Shown: positions 15,757 through 23,904, numbered from the stretch's first letter. The stretch is 37,603 nucleotides of DNA from an uncultured Rhizobium sp. (GCA_945952045.1 CAMFHE010000045.1:1-37603), one strand, 5' to 3'. Numbers and translations are program-made. Notes: generated from the letters alone by a model not told the origin.

Positions 15757-16683
15757 TCAATCGAAGAAGGAATCGACGAACTTGCGCCGGCCCAGCATGA
15801 AGGCATCGGCGACATGGGTCAGCGGCGCGAGGTCGACATCCGAGGTGCCGGCGGCGACGATCTCGGCAAAGCGCTTGTAAAGCTCGAAATATTCCTTCTC
15901 CGGCTCGGAGAAGGCCGGGCCGCCGTCGATGGACAGCTTTGCGCCGCCTTCGGAAAGCACCATCTGCCCCGCATCGGTCTCGGCGATGATGTCCCAGCTC
16001 TGCTTGCCGGTCTGGCGCCAGTCGAATTCGGCATGGACGTCGAGGCCGTGGACATCGCTGAAACGCAGATCGGCGGCAATCGGCGCGTCGCGGTTTTCAG
16101 GGAATTCCAGGCTTGCCTTGGTCAGGAAGATGGCGTTCGGCAGGATATGGGTGACGATCGACAGGGCGTTGATGCCGGGATCGAAGATGCCGAGGCCGCC
16201 GGCCTGCCAGATCCAGTCCTGGTTCGGATGCCAGTGGCGAACGTCTTCCTTCCAGATCACCTGCATGCTGTTGATGCGGGTCGAGGCGAGGAATTTCTTC
16301 GCCGCTTCGACGGCCGGCGCGTAACGCGAATGCCAGCTGGCGAATAGCGACACCTTCTTCTCATTGGCGAGGCGGACGAGATCCTGCACTTCGCTCAAGG
16401 TTGCGCCCGGCGGCTTTTCGAGGAAGACATGCTTGCCGGCGTTCAACGCCGCATGCGCGGCCTCATAGCGGAACTGCGGCGGCATGCACAGCGACACGGC
16501 GGTGATTTCCGGCACGGCCTCCAGCATTGCCTGAATGGTGGTGAAGGCCGGTACGCCCTCGACCGTGCCATGCCGGCTTGCCGTGGCGACGAGCTCGTAA
16601 TCGGCAATCTTGGCGATGGAGGGAAGATGCTGGTCGCGGACGATCTTGCCGACGCCGACGATTGCGAGCTTGATGGGGGCCAT
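15757..16683 (-). CDS. Gfo/Idh/MocA oxidoreductase, likely aldose 1-dehydrogenase
   Basis: An NAD(P)-dependent cytosolic sugar dehydrogenase of the Gfo/Idh/MocA family. With the ATG at 16683 it has 308 residues; an in-frame GTG at 16704 adds seven. The Rossmann start is KLAIVGVGKIVRDQHLP, and the catalytic-site lysine is Lys90 in VFLEKPPG. The C-terminal sheet domain carries the DVRHWHPNQDWIWQ and GGLGIFDPGINALS blocks. These resemble the D-galactose / L-arabinose 1-dehydrogenases of Pseudomonas and Azospirillum, which start non-phosphorylated sugar oxidation. No lactonase or dehydratase lies nearby, so the substrate is inferred from resemblance only. Confidence 0.82.
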   Translation of the reverse strand: MAPIKLAIVGVGKIVRDQHLPSIAKIADYELVATASRHGTVEGVPAFTTIQAMLEAVPEITAVSLCMPPQFRYEAAHAALNAGKHVFLEKPPGATLSEVQDLVRLANEKKVSLFASWHSRYAPAVEAAKKFLASTRINSMQVIWKEDVRHWHPNQDWIWQAGGLGIFDPGINALSIVTHILPNAIFLTKASLEFPENRDAPIAADLRFSDVHGLDVHAEFDWRQTGKQSWDIIAETDAGQMVLSEGGAKLSIDGGPAFSEPEKEYFELYKRFAEIVAAGTSDVDLAPLTHVADAFMLGRRKFVDSFFD

Positions 16684-16791
16684 GGTCGATGATGCTCTGT
16701 TCACAATGGGTATTGGTGGCGTGAGGTTGTAACAGAATGTCGCCGGCCGACAAGTCCGCCATCGGCCCCGGCGGTTCGCATGGGCGCGGCT

Positions 16792-17637
16792 TTATTCCGC
16801 AGAGGCGATCATCTGCTCCGGCATGCGGCTGCGCTTGTAGCGAAGCGCCACGACCTTGTAGCCCTGTGCCCTCAGCTCGTTCAGCATCGCCGGCAGCATG
16901 GTTGCGGTGCGCTTGTGGATGTCGTGCATCAGGATGATGCCGCGTCCGCGCCTGTTGAGCGCCGCCATGGTGCGCTCGGCGACTTTTGCCGGACCGTCCT
17001 TGAAGTAGTCCTTCGAATCGACGTCGACATCCATGATGACTTCGCCGCGGGCGGTCAGCGCCGAGCGCAGCCGACGCGTGTCGGAGAGATAGGGGAAGCG
17101 GAAGAAGGCGGCATCGGTGGCAGTCGCCTTTTGCACAGCCTTTTCGCCGCGCTGGATTTCCGAGAGCGCGCTGTCGAAGCTCATCGCGGCCAGATTGCGA
17201 TGGCGATAGGTATGGCTGCCGATGGAATGGCCGCGCGCCACGACGCTGCGGGCGATGGACGGATAGGTCTCGGCCATCTGGCCGACCATCAGGAAGGTCG
17301 CCTTGACGCCGAAGGCATCGAGCGTGTCGAGCACCTTTTCCGTCTTGCCCGGCATCGGGCCGTCGTCGAAGGAGAGAACCACTTCGCGGTCGCGCAGGCG
17401 GATGTCGTGCAGCGAGCCGACCGCCAGTGTGCGCCCTGCAAGACTGTTCGGATGCACCGTACGCATCCAGGCGACGGTGTCTTCCTTCGCCGGCTCGCTT
17501 GCGGGCAACGGTTGGTCACCCTCCGTGCCATAGGCATAGGCGGTCTTGATGGAGCCGGTATGAATGGCTTGGCGGTTTGCGCAGCCGGAAAGGGCAGCAA
17601 GGCAAAGGCCGGCGACGAGCAGCGAACGGAACGACAT
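16792..17637 (-). CDS. polysaccharide deacetylase family lipoprotein
   Basis: A NodB-homology carbohydrate esterase 4 domain on a lipoprotein of 281 residues. I used the ATG at 17637, which leaves an ideal lipobox LSGC with Cys19 (a GTG three codons earlier is possible). NodB motifs are present: LSFDDGP (Asp91-Asp92), HSIGSHTYRH with metal ligands His142 and His146, FRFPYLSD, and ILMHDIH. It should therefore remove acetyl groups from a cell-envelope polysaccharide such as peptidoglycan or an exopolymer, in the periplasm. The residues RTVHPNSLAG near 59-68 form a small linker before the domain. Its neighbours give no clear pathway. Confidence 0.86.
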   Translation of the reverse strand: MSFRSLLVAGLCLAALSGCANRQAIHTGSIKTAYAYGTEGDQPLPASEPAKEDTVAWMRTVHPNSLAGRTLAVGSLHDIRLRDREVVLSFDDGPMPGKTEKVLDTLDAFGVKATFLMVGQMAETYPSIARSVVARGHSIGSHTYRHRNLAAMSFDSALSEIQRGEKAVQKATATDAAFFRFPYLSDTRRLRSALTARGEVIMDVDVDSKDYFKDGPAKVAERTMAALNRRGRGIILMHDIHKRTATMLPAMLNELRAQGYKVVALRYKRSRMPEQMIASAE

Positions 17638-17697
17638 GAAAATCACTCAAGAAATCGATAATGCGAGTGATTTTTGTCGATTATGGTTAATGAATCC

Positions 17698-17735
17698 TTT
17701 CGCCGGATGCACAAGAGTTAATGTGTGCGGCGAAA
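17698..17735 (-). other. stem-loop downstream of the ABC-F gene
   Basis: Arms TTTCGCC (17698-17704) and GGCGAAA (17729-17735) enclose a second pairing, GCACA (17709-17713) with TGTGC (17724-17728). It lies 13 bases after the ABC-F stop, on the way to the deacetylase start. No T run follows on the - strand, so a terminator role is only possible. Confidence 0.4.
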
Positions 17736-17748
17736 TTGCAGGCAGGCA

Positions 17749-19632
17749 TCACCCCGCCATCGCGTCCTCGTATTCGGTGGAAAGCTCCAGCCACTGCTCC
17801 TCGGCCTCGCTGAGCTTCGCCAGCGCGCCGGCGCGTTCCTTGGCCTTGGTCACGGCCTTGTCAGGCGATTTTTCGTAGAGTGCGGGGTCTTCAAGTTCCT
17901 TGTCCAGGGCCTGAATCTGTTTCTGCAGTTTCCCGGTCAAGGATTCGAGATCGTTGATCTTTTTCTTCAGCGGCGCGAGTGACGCGCGCTTGTCGGCGGC
18001 GAGCTTGCGCTGGTCGGCCTTGTTCTTGCTGTCCTCGATCGGTGTTTTCGCCTGCTGCTTGCCCTTCGGGCTCGCGACGATCAGGCTGCGATAGTCCTCG
18101 AGGTCGCCGTCATAGGCGGTCACCGTGCCGTCGCGCACCAGCCAGAGACGGTCGACAGTCGCCTCGATCAGGTGGCGGTCATGCGAGATCAGGATCACGG
18201 CGCCGGGATAATCGTTCAGCGCCTGGATCAGCGCATTGCGGCTGTCGATGTCGAGATGGTTGGTAGGTTCGTCGAGGATCAGCAGGTTTGGCGCCTCGAA
18301 GGCGGCCATGCCCATCAAGAGGCGCGCCTTTTCGCCGCCGGAAAGATCCTTGGCGGGCGTATCCATCTTTTCCGTCGCCAGGCCCATCTGGGCGACGCGG
18401 GCGCGCACCTTGGCCTCCGGCGCTTCCGGCATCAGCCGGCGCACATGCTCCACCGCACTGTCCTTCGGAACGAGATCGTCGAGCTGATGCTGGGCGAAGA
18501 AGCCGATGGAAAGGTTCGGCGCGGTCTTGATCTCGCCGGACTGCGCCTGCAGCCGGCCGGAGATGAATTTTGCGAAGGTTGACTTGCCGTTGCCGTTCGA
18601 GCCGAGCAGGGCGATGCGGTCGTCATTGTCGATGCGAAGATTGATGCGCGACAGGATCGACTTGCCCGGCTCGTAGCCGACCGAGCCGCCCTGGATGGCG
18701 ACGATGGGCGAGGCGGGCTGCTTTTCCGGCTCGGGGAAGGAGAAGCCCTGCACATGGTCTTCGATGACGGCGGCGACGGTGCCCATGCGCTCCAGCGCCT
18801 TGATGCGGCTCTGGGCCTGACGAGCCTTTGTCGCCTTGGCGCGGAAACGGTCGATGAAGCTTTGCAAGTGCTTGCGCGCCGCATCGTTCTTGGCCTTGGC
18901 CTTCATCTGCAATTCGTCGGCTTCCGCCTTCTGGCGCTCGAACTGGTCGTAGGAGCCGCGATAGAAGGTCAGCTTCTTCTGGTCGAGATGGACGATGGCG
19001 TTGACGGCGGTGTTCAGCAGGTCGCGGTCGTGGCTGATGATGATGACGGTGTGCGGATAGCGGCGGATATAATCCTCCAGCCACAGCGTTCCTTCGAGGT
19101 CGAGATAGTTGGTCGGTTCATCGAGCAGCAGCAGATCCGGCTCGGAAAACAGCACGGCGGCCAGCGCCACGCGCATCCGCCAGCCGCCGGAAAAGCTCGA
19201 TGCCGGGCGCAATTGCGCCTCGTGGTCGAAGCCGAGACCGGAGAGGATGCTGGCGGCGCGCGCTTCGGCAGAATGCGCCAGGATATCGGCGAGACGCGTC
19301 TGGATTTCGGCGATGCGGTGCGGATCGGTGGCGGTCGCGGCTTCCGCCATCAGCGCCTCACGCTCCTTGTCGGCCTTCAGCACGATCTCGATCAGCGGCT
19401 CCTCGGTGCCCGGCGCTTCCTGCGCCACCTGGCCGATACGCGCATTGCGCGGCAACGAAACGGAGCCGCTTTCGCTCTCCATGTCGCCGGTGATGATGCG
19501 GAACAGGGTGGATTTGCCGGCACCGTTGCGCCCCACCAGACCCGCCTTCGTGCCTTCCGGCAGGGAGAGGTTGGCGTTTTCGATAAGCAGCCGGCCGGCG
19601 ATGCGCGCCGAGAGATTGGTGAGCGTGATCAT
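17749..19632 (-). CDS. ABC-F family ATPase (YheS/Uup-like)
   Basis: A soluble ABC-F protein of 627 residues with two ATPase cassettes and no membrane domain. ABC-F proteins act on the ribosome, in translation or in rescue of stalled ribosomes. Walker A is at 34-41 (GRNGAGKS) and 344-351 (GSNGNGKS). The signatures are SFSGGW and DLSGGEK. Walker B regions are LLLLDEPTNYLD and LLILDEPTNHLD. The interdomain linker (about 224-300) is charged and helical, as expected for the P-site tRNA-interaction motif. The C-terminus (about 530-625) is a coiled coil. This layout fits YheS best, with Uup as the alternative. The upstream diguanylate cyclase-like gene ends 60 bases before it. Confidence 0.88.
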   Translation of the reverse strand: MITLTNLSARIAGRLLIENANLSLPEGTKAGLVGRNGAGKSTLFRIITGDMESESGSVSLPRNARIGQVAQEAPGTEEPLIEIVLKADKEREALMAEAATATDPHRIAEIQTRLADILAHSAEARAASILSGLGFDHEAQLRPASSFSGGWRMRVALAAVLFSEPDLLLLDEPTNYLDLEGTLWLEDYIRRYPHTVIIISHDRDLLNTAVNAIVHLDQKKLTFYRGSYDQFERQKAEADELQMKAKAKNDAARKHLQSFIDRFRAKATKARQAQSRIKALERMGTVAAVIEDHVQGFSFPEPEKQPASPIVAIQGGSVGYEPGKSILSRINLRIDNDDRIALLGSNGNGKSTFAKFISGRLQAQSGEIKTAPNLSIGFFAQHQLDDLVPKDSAVEHVRRLMPEAPEAKVRARVAQMGLATEKMDTPAKDLSGGEKARLLMGMAAFEAPNLLILDEPTNHLDIDSRNALIQALNDYPGAVILISHDRHLIEATVDRLWLVRDGTVTAYDGDLEDYRSLIVASPKGKQQAKTPIEDSKNKADQRKLAADKRASLAPLKKKINDLESLTGKLQKQIQALDKELEDPALYEKSPDKAVTKAKERAGALAKLSEAEEQWLELSTEYEDAMAG

Positions 19633-19692
19633 GCCGGCGTTTTGGCCGAATCCGGCGGCGAAGGCAAGAGAGAGCCGCCTGCGCCGGGCGCC

Positions 19693-20742
19693 TCAGCCCA
19701 AGGAAACCTGGATCGGCTGGCGCGTATCCGCCTTTGCGGCGGCAAGTGCCGCCTGCGCCCGCGCCTGCAACTCGGCTGCACTGGCGACACGGCCGGTGAG
19801 AACGATGCCGATGGAGACGCTGAGGTGGTCGCTTTCGCCCGGCTCGGAGGTTGCGAAGGCCAGTTGTTCGGCGATGCCGCTGCGCAGGCGACCGGCAATT
19901 GCCACCGCATCCGGCTGGTCGATATCGTCGAACAGGAAGGCGAAATCATCGCCACCGATGCGGGCGACGAAATCGCTCTTCTTGATCGACTTACGCAGAT
20001 AGGTGGCGAGCCGCTTCAACAGCCGATCGCCGGCGCGCTCGCCGAATGTCTGGTTGATGCGGCCGAAATCGTCGATGTCAATGACGAGCAACGCGCCGCG
20101 CGGCCGTGTCGCCTCCGGCCGGTACATGTCTTCCAGCCTGCCCAGGAAGGCGAGGCGATTGGGCAGATGGGTCAGCTTGTCCCGAAGGGCTGCGGCATCG
20201 AGGGCGTCGAGGCCGCGATCGAGCCGCTCCAGCCGGGATGCACCCTGATCCAGCGTGCTGGCGATGGCCGTTTCAGTGACGATCAGCTCGGCAATACCGG
20301 CCTGCAGCACGTCGACGGCGCGAAGACTGTCGGCAAGGCTGGTGCCGGTGGCGTTCAGCGACCGGATCGACGCATCGAGCGAGCGGACAAAGGCTTGCTT
20401 GCCGGCCAGGCCAAGCGCAAGCTGTTCCTTCAAGCCGCGCAACAGGCGCGTGGCTTCCGATTGGCCACGGCTGGCGGCGAGGCCACAATGGCCTGCGAGG
20501 CGATAATGCAGGCCGAGATCGTCCAGATCCACCTGGCGCGGGCGATGCCCGAGACCGGCGAAATCGCGCTGCAGGTCGGCATTTCCGCCTTTCAGCACCT
20601 CATGCAGCAATTCGTAATTGCGCGGCAGCGGTTCGATGGAAAATTTCGCCATCGCCTCGGCAATCATCTGGATCGTTTCCGGCAGAACGGGCTGGCCATT
20701 CGGCCTGGTTGCCGTCAGAGCCATAATCTGAGATTGTCGCAC
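19693..20742 (-). CDS. GGDEF-domain protein with variant GGDDF site
   Basis: A 349-residue soluble protein with a helical N-terminal region (about 1-185) of a type common in rhizobia (PETIQMIAEAMAKFSIEPLP) and a C-terminal GGDEF domain. The domain opens with DKLTHLPNRLAF. The active-site loop reads GGDDF (263-267), with Asp in place of the usual Glu. The inhibitory RxxD site is KKSD (254-257), so its Arg is Lys. Cyclic di-GMP synthesis is therefore uncertain. The GTG start at 20742 has a GAGGG ribosome site 4 bases upstream; an ATG at 20724 is the alternative. No membrane segments are visible. Confidence 0.84.
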   Translation of the reverse strand: MRQSQIMALTATRPNGQPVLPETIQMIAEAMAKFSIEPLPRNYELLHEVLKGGNADLQRDFAGLGHRPRQVDLDDLGLHYRLAGHCGLAASRGQSEATRLLRGLKEQLALGLAGKQAFVRSLDASIRSLNATGTSLADSLRAVDVLQAGIAELIVTETAIASTLDQGASRLERLDRGLDALDAAALRDKLTHLPNRLAFLGRLEDMYRPEATRPRGALLVIDIDDFGRINQTFGERAGDRLLKRLATYLRKSIKKSDFVARIGGDDFAFLFDDIDQPDAVAIAGRLRSGIAEQLAFATSEPGESDHLSVSIGIVLTGRVASAAELQARAQAALAAAKADTRQPIQVSLG

Positions 20743-20799
20743 GCGCCCTCGCTTTCCCGCGCCTTTGCTGCGCGGCGTGCTTCTCCCTTAAGCGCGTAA

Positions 20800-20823
20800 G
20801 GGTTTAACCCCGGTTGAAAACCC
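20800..20823 (-). other. stem-loop between DinB-fold gene and GGDEF gene
   Basis: Read on the - strand, GGGTTT ... AACC ... GGTT ... AAACCC can form a 10-bp stem with a 2-base bulge and a very tight loop. It lies about 32 bases after the DinB-fold stop and upstream of the GGDEF gene. Its role is unknown; it may end the upstream transcript. Confidence 0.3.
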
Positions 20824-20854
20824 GTGCGGAGCAGGGCTTTCTTGGCGTTTGCAG

Positions 20855-21382
20855 TTAATGGGCGATTGCCGACGCCATCCAGCGGCTCCCCTCACTGCGC
20901 AGGAAGTAAACCAGGTCCAGCGTCAGGCTTGGCCTGCCCAGTGCCGTCAGGATCATGTGGCATTGGCCGCGATGATGGGTCTGGTGGTTGAAGACATGCG
21001 CGAGCGTCGGGCCAAGCGGATGGCTGATCGGCTGCGGATTGGTGATCGGCGTATAGGAGATGATGCGGTCGAGATCGGAGTCGGTCAGGCCGGCGAGCCA
21101 GGAGATGATGCGGGCATCCTCGATCCTTCGGGCGTCGCGCAGGCTGGCAAGGTCTTCGTGCAAGACCTGGTCGAGACTCGACATCGGCTCGCCATCGCCG
21201 GTGAATCGCCGCATCCAGACGCGGTCGGCGACCAGCAGATGGTTCAGCGTGCCGTGCAGCGAGCCGAAGAAAGCGCCCTTATGCGTGCGGTAGTCCGCAT
21301 CCGACAGTTCGGCTGCAGCGGTGTAGACGCGCTCGTTTGCCCAGCGATTGTAATCGGCGAACATCCGGTAATGGTCGATCAT
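20855..21382 (-). CDS. DinB family protein
   Basis: A 175-residue four-helix-bundle protein of the DinB / YfiT-like superfamily. The metal-site histidines are in place: His48 in GTLNHLL, and His133 and His137 in FNHQTHHRGQ, an HxxxH pair. Members bind a divalent metal. Many are thiol transferases or damage-induced proteins, but the function here is unknown. The ATG at 21382 has a GGGAGGG site 8 bases upstream. It is divergent from the GST gene at 21516. Confidence 0.87.
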   Translation of the reverse strand: MIDHYRMFADYNRWANERVYTAAAELSDADYRTHKGAFFGSLHGTLNHLLVADRVWMRRFTGDGEPMSSLDQVLHEDLASLRDARRIEDARIISWLAGLTDSDLDRIISYTPITNPQPISHPLGPTLAHVFNHQTHHRGQCHMILTALGRPSLTLDLVYFLRSEGSRWMASAIAH

Positions 21383-21435
21383 GGCGTGAGCCCTCCCGTG
21401 TCTTGCCCACCTTACGCCGTCAATGCTTCAAACGG

Positions 21436-21451
21436 CATGATGAAAATCATG
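21436..21451. promoter_or_regulatory. small palindrome in dinB-like / GST divergent region
   Basis: CATGAT-GAAA-ATCATG has 6-bp arms and a 4-base spacer. It lies 65 bases before the GST start and 54 bases upstream of the DinB-fold start, where an operator controlling one or both genes could sit. The surrounding bases are AT-rich. Confidence 0.35.
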
Positions 21452-21515
21452 AAATTTCCTGATTTGATTTGGACCGCGTTCGCGGCTTTGATGCGAGCCA
21501 AACGAGGAGAACGCC

Positions 21516-22205
21516 ATGACCATCATCCTGCATTCGCTCTGCGGCGTCGATCCGGCGCGCCCCTTTTCGCCGCATTGCTGGAAGACGGTGATGGCGCTGG
21601 CGCACAAGGGGCTGGATTTCGTCGAGCGGCCGGTGCCGTTCACCGAGATCCCGGCATTGGAAAACGGCTTTTCCCGCACGGTGCCGATCCTCAACGATAA
21701 CGGTCATCTGGTCAGCGACAGTTTTGCCATCGCGCTTTATCTGGAAGAGACCTATCCGGATCGCCCCTCGCTGTTCAAGGGCGAAGGCGGCAAGGCGCTG
21801 GCGCGCTTCGTCGAGGGCTATTCCCAGACCGTACTGCACACTGCGCTGATGCCGATCGTGTTGATGAGCATTCACGATATCCTGCCGGAAAAGGATAAGG
21901 CATATTTTCGTCAAAGCCGCGAGGCGCGTCTTGGCAAGCCGCTGGAAGAGGCGGCAACTCGCGCCGATGCGGAGAGGGCTGCCTTTCCGGCGAAACTGGA
22001 GCCGCTGCGCCATACGCTGAAGTTCCAGCCGTTCTTCGGTGGAGAAAGCCCGCTGTTTGCCGATTACATCGTCTTCGGCGCGCTGCAATGGGCGCGTGTG
22101 ACAGCCGGCAGCCTGCCAATCGCCAGCGATGATCCGGTCATGGAGTGGTTCGGGCGTTGCCTCGATCTGTTCGACGGGCGCGGTCGGCATGTGACAGCGG
22201 CGTGA
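21516..22205 (+). CDS. glutathione S-transferase family protein
   Basis: A 229-residue cytosolic GST-fold protein. The N-terminal thioredoxin-like domain (1-80) starts MTIILHSLCG and has the cis-proline block TVPIL followed by the glutathione-gamma-Glu contact VSDSFAIALYLEE. The C-terminal helical domain follows. The start has a strong AGGAG site (CGAGGAGAACGCC). Substrate and class cannot be fixed. A G+C hairpin near 22239-22255 separates it from ndk. Confidence 0.85.
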   Translation: MTIILHSLCGVDPARPFSPHCWKTVMALAHKGLDFVERPVPFTEIPALENGFSRTVPILNDNGHLVSDSFAIALYLEETYPDRPSLFKGEGGKALARFVEGYSQTVLHTALMPIVLMSIHDILPEKDKAYFRQSREARLGKPLEEAATRADAERAAFPAKLEPLRHTLKFQPFFGGESPLFADYIVFGALQWARVTAGSLPIASDDPVMEWFGRCLDLFDGRGRHVTAA

Positions 22206-22286
22206 AACTTCGCCATCCCCCTTGTTTTCGGGCGATGAGGCGGGTAAACACCGCCCACTTTCCCCGATTTTCAAGAGGATATGAAC

Positions 22287-22709
22287 ATGGCGATTGAACG
22301 CACGTTTTCGATGATCAAGCCGGACGCCACCAAGCGCAACCTGACCGGCGCCATCACCAAGATGCTCGAAGAAGCCGGCCTGTCGGTCGTCGCTTCCAAG
22401 CGCGTCTGGATGAGCAAGCGCGAAGCCGAAGGCTTCTACGCCGTTCACAAGGAGCGTCCCTTCTTCGGCGAACTCGTCGAGACCATGACCTCCGGCCCGA
22501 CCATCGTTCAGGTTCTCGAAGGCGAAAACGCCATCCTGAAGAACCGCGAAATCATGGGCGCCACCAACCCGGCCCAGGCTGCTGACGGCACCATCCGCAA
22601 GACGCACGCCCTGTCGATCGGCGAAAATTCCGTTCACGGCTCGGACGCCCCGGAAACCGCTGCCCAGGAAATCAAGTACTGGTTCTCGGACACCGAAATC
22701 GTCGGCTGA
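22287..22709 (+). CDS. ndk: nucleoside-diphosphate kinase
   Basis: Transfers phosphate between nucleoside tri- and diphosphates by a phospho-His intermediate. With the second ATG (22287) it has 140 residues, the standard size; AAGAGG lies 8 bases upstream, whereas the ATG at 22281 is only 2 bases from it. MAIERTFSMIKPDA, RPFFGELVETMTSG and the active-site His117 in NSVHGSD are diagnostic. It is followed by a strong bidirectional terminator. Confidence 0.98.
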   Translation: MAIERTFSMIKPDATKRNLTGAITKMLEEAGLSVVASKRVWMSKREAEGFYAVHKERPFFGELVETMTSGPTIVQVLEGENAILKNREIMGATNPAQAADGTIRKTHALSIGENSVHGSDAPETAAQEIKYWFSDTEIVG

Positions 22710-22746
22710 TCCCAGCCTTCTCCGTCAGGAGACAGACGAATCCTTG

Positions 22747-22782
22747 AAAAAAGCCGGGGCGCACACGCGTCCCGGCTTTTTT
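22747..22782. terminator. bidirectional factor-independent terminator
   Basis: AAAAAAGCCGGG (22747-22758) and CCCGGCTTTTTT (22771-22782) form a 12-bp stem with A and T runs on the outer sides, so it can work in both directions. It ends ndk on the + strand and the lipoprotein gene on the - strand, whose stop it touches at 22782. Confidence 0.93.
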
Positions 22783-23291
22783 CATGCCGTGCAGCCGGTT
22801 TCCGGCGAATAATCCGTGGTGCCGTCCGGCTTCTTCAAATCGGGATTCGGGGTATAGGCCGGGCCGACCACCAGCGGCTTGGCGGCCAGGATGCTCTGGT
22901 CGATATCGGAAACAACCGTCGTTTCCAGCGATTGCAGCAGTTTCTTGTCGGCGTCGAGAATGCGGATCTTCACGCCATAATGCTTGTCCTTGACGACGCA
23001 ATGCACCGGCGGGCTTTCCAGCACGATCTTTTCCCAGAAGGGATAGATTTTCGATACCTCGACGATCGGCGCGCCGCCGGCCGGGTTTTCATATTCGGTC
23101 TCGACGCTGCCGTTTTCCGGCAGCGGCGCCTTGCGCGCCAGCGTCAGCATGTAGGTGGCGGTGGAGATGCGGTAATTGAAGACGAACATCTTTCCTGAGA
23201 TTTCGGTGATGCCGTCCTTGGCCTCCCGCTGGCAGGCGCCAAGCAGCAGCGCCGATGCAAGAAGCGGGGCGGTAAGCAGAAGGCGTTTCAT
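22782..23291 (-). CDS. conserved lipoprotein of unknown function
   Basis: A 169-residue predicted lipoprotein. The signal peptide ends in the lipobox LGAC with Cys20. The mature part has no motif I recognise; it alternates short strands (FVFNYRISTATYML, YGVKIRIL, LETTVV), suggesting a small beta-fold domain. It has two further Cys residues (in PPVHCVV and near the end, ETGCTA) that could pair in the periplasm. Its ATG overlaps the stop of the CGNR regulator by 4 bases (ATGA), so the two genes form a coupled unit. The function is not known. Confidence 0.72.
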   Translation of the reverse strand: MKRLLLTAPLLASALLLGACQREAKDGITEISGKMFVFNYRISTATYMLTLARKAPLPENGSVETEYENPAGGAPIVEVSKIYPFWEKIVLESPPVHCVVKDKHYGVKIRILDADKKLLQSLETTVVSDIDQSILAAKPLVVGPAYTPNPDLKKPDGTTDYSPETGCTA

Positions 23292-23839
23292 GCGTCGGCT
23301 CCTTTTGTCTTGCGACGGTAATGACGGCTGGCCTTGGCGCGGTTGCCGCAGACGGCCATGTCACACCAGGCGCGGCTCCTGTTCTTGCTGCGATCCAGAA
23401 ACAACCAGCCGCAATTGCCGCAGATCTTCATCCGCCCGTCATCGGGAAGGGCGACGAGCCGCAGCGCCGAACGCGCCGTCTGCGCCCCCAGATCGTCCTC
23501 CGATACCGCTCCCCGCAGGCAGGTGGCTGCCGAGGTGAGCAACGCCGCGAGCAAGGTGCGGCTGTCATCACCTTCGACCCGGGCGCGAAAATAGCGGTCG
23601 ATGGCGTCGCGCAACGCCAGGAAATCCGCTTCGTCCGCATGGCCCGGCGGCGTCATCGCCGCCGGCAGTCCCGGCTCGCCGCTGAGGCGCGCCGCAGCTA
23701 ACGGAAAAGCATCCAGCTGCTCGCGCAAGGCAAAACGGTCGATGCGCCGCGCCGGGTCGAAGCGCAGCACGACGCTGTTGGCGACATCCAGCGCCAATGC
23801 GCCACCGGAAAATCGATGCGGGGTCCAGGCAAAGCTCAT
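23288..23839 (-). CDS. CGNR zinc finger transcription regulator (ABATE domain)
   Basis: A 183-residue regulator of the CGNR family. The N-terminal ABATE-type domain (about 1-125, GGALALDVANSV start) is a putative ligand-sensing part. The C-terminal zinc-binding tail has Cys140, Cys143, Cys159 and Cys164 (CxxC-x15-CxxxxC) with the name-giving CGNR at 164-167, followed by the basic RAKASRHYRR, which should contact DNA. The ATG lies 6 bases after a perfect TATAAT (- strand, 23846-23851) and has no ribosome site, so the mRNA may be leaderless. The 28-bp dyad at 23850-23877 overlaps that promoter, suggesting autoregulation. It overlaps the lipoprotein gene by 4 bases. Confidence 0.88.
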   Translation of the reverse strand: MSFAWTPHRFSGGALALDVANSVVLRFDPARRIDRFALREQLDAFPLAAARLSGEPGLPAAMTPPGHADEADFLALRDAIDRYFRARVEGDDSRTLLAALLTSAATCLRGAVSEDDLGAQTARSALRLVALPDDGRMKICGNCGWLFLDRSKNRSRAWCDMAVCGNRAKASRHYRRKTKGADA

Positions 23840-23849
23840 GGGTAAATTA

Positions 23850-23877
23850 TAACTGGCAAAATGAATTTTACCAGTTA
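23850..23877. promoter_or_regulatory. 28-bp dyad operator between CGNR gene and LivH-like gene
   Basis: Left half TAACTGGCAAAAT (23850-23862) and, on the other strand, TAACTGGTAAAAT (23865-23877) are identical but for one base and are separated by GA. The dyad overlaps the -10 (TATAAT, 23846-23851, - strand) of the CGNR gene and lies 27 bases before the permease ATG. A further partial half-site (GGTAAATTA) adjoins the CGNR start codon. It is a good candidate binding site for the CGNR regulator. Confidence 0.75.
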
Positions 23878-23904
23878 TTCTTGAGCCGAGAAGGACGCCG
23901 TTTC

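Noticed and set aside
18754..20799. 681-codon open frame on the + strand
   Set aside because: Antisense to the ABC-F and GGDEF genes, with no recognisable domain.
23797..23904. N-terminal extension of the LivH-like permease
   Set aside because: It would read through the operator and the CGNR start and add a non-membrane segment before the first helix.
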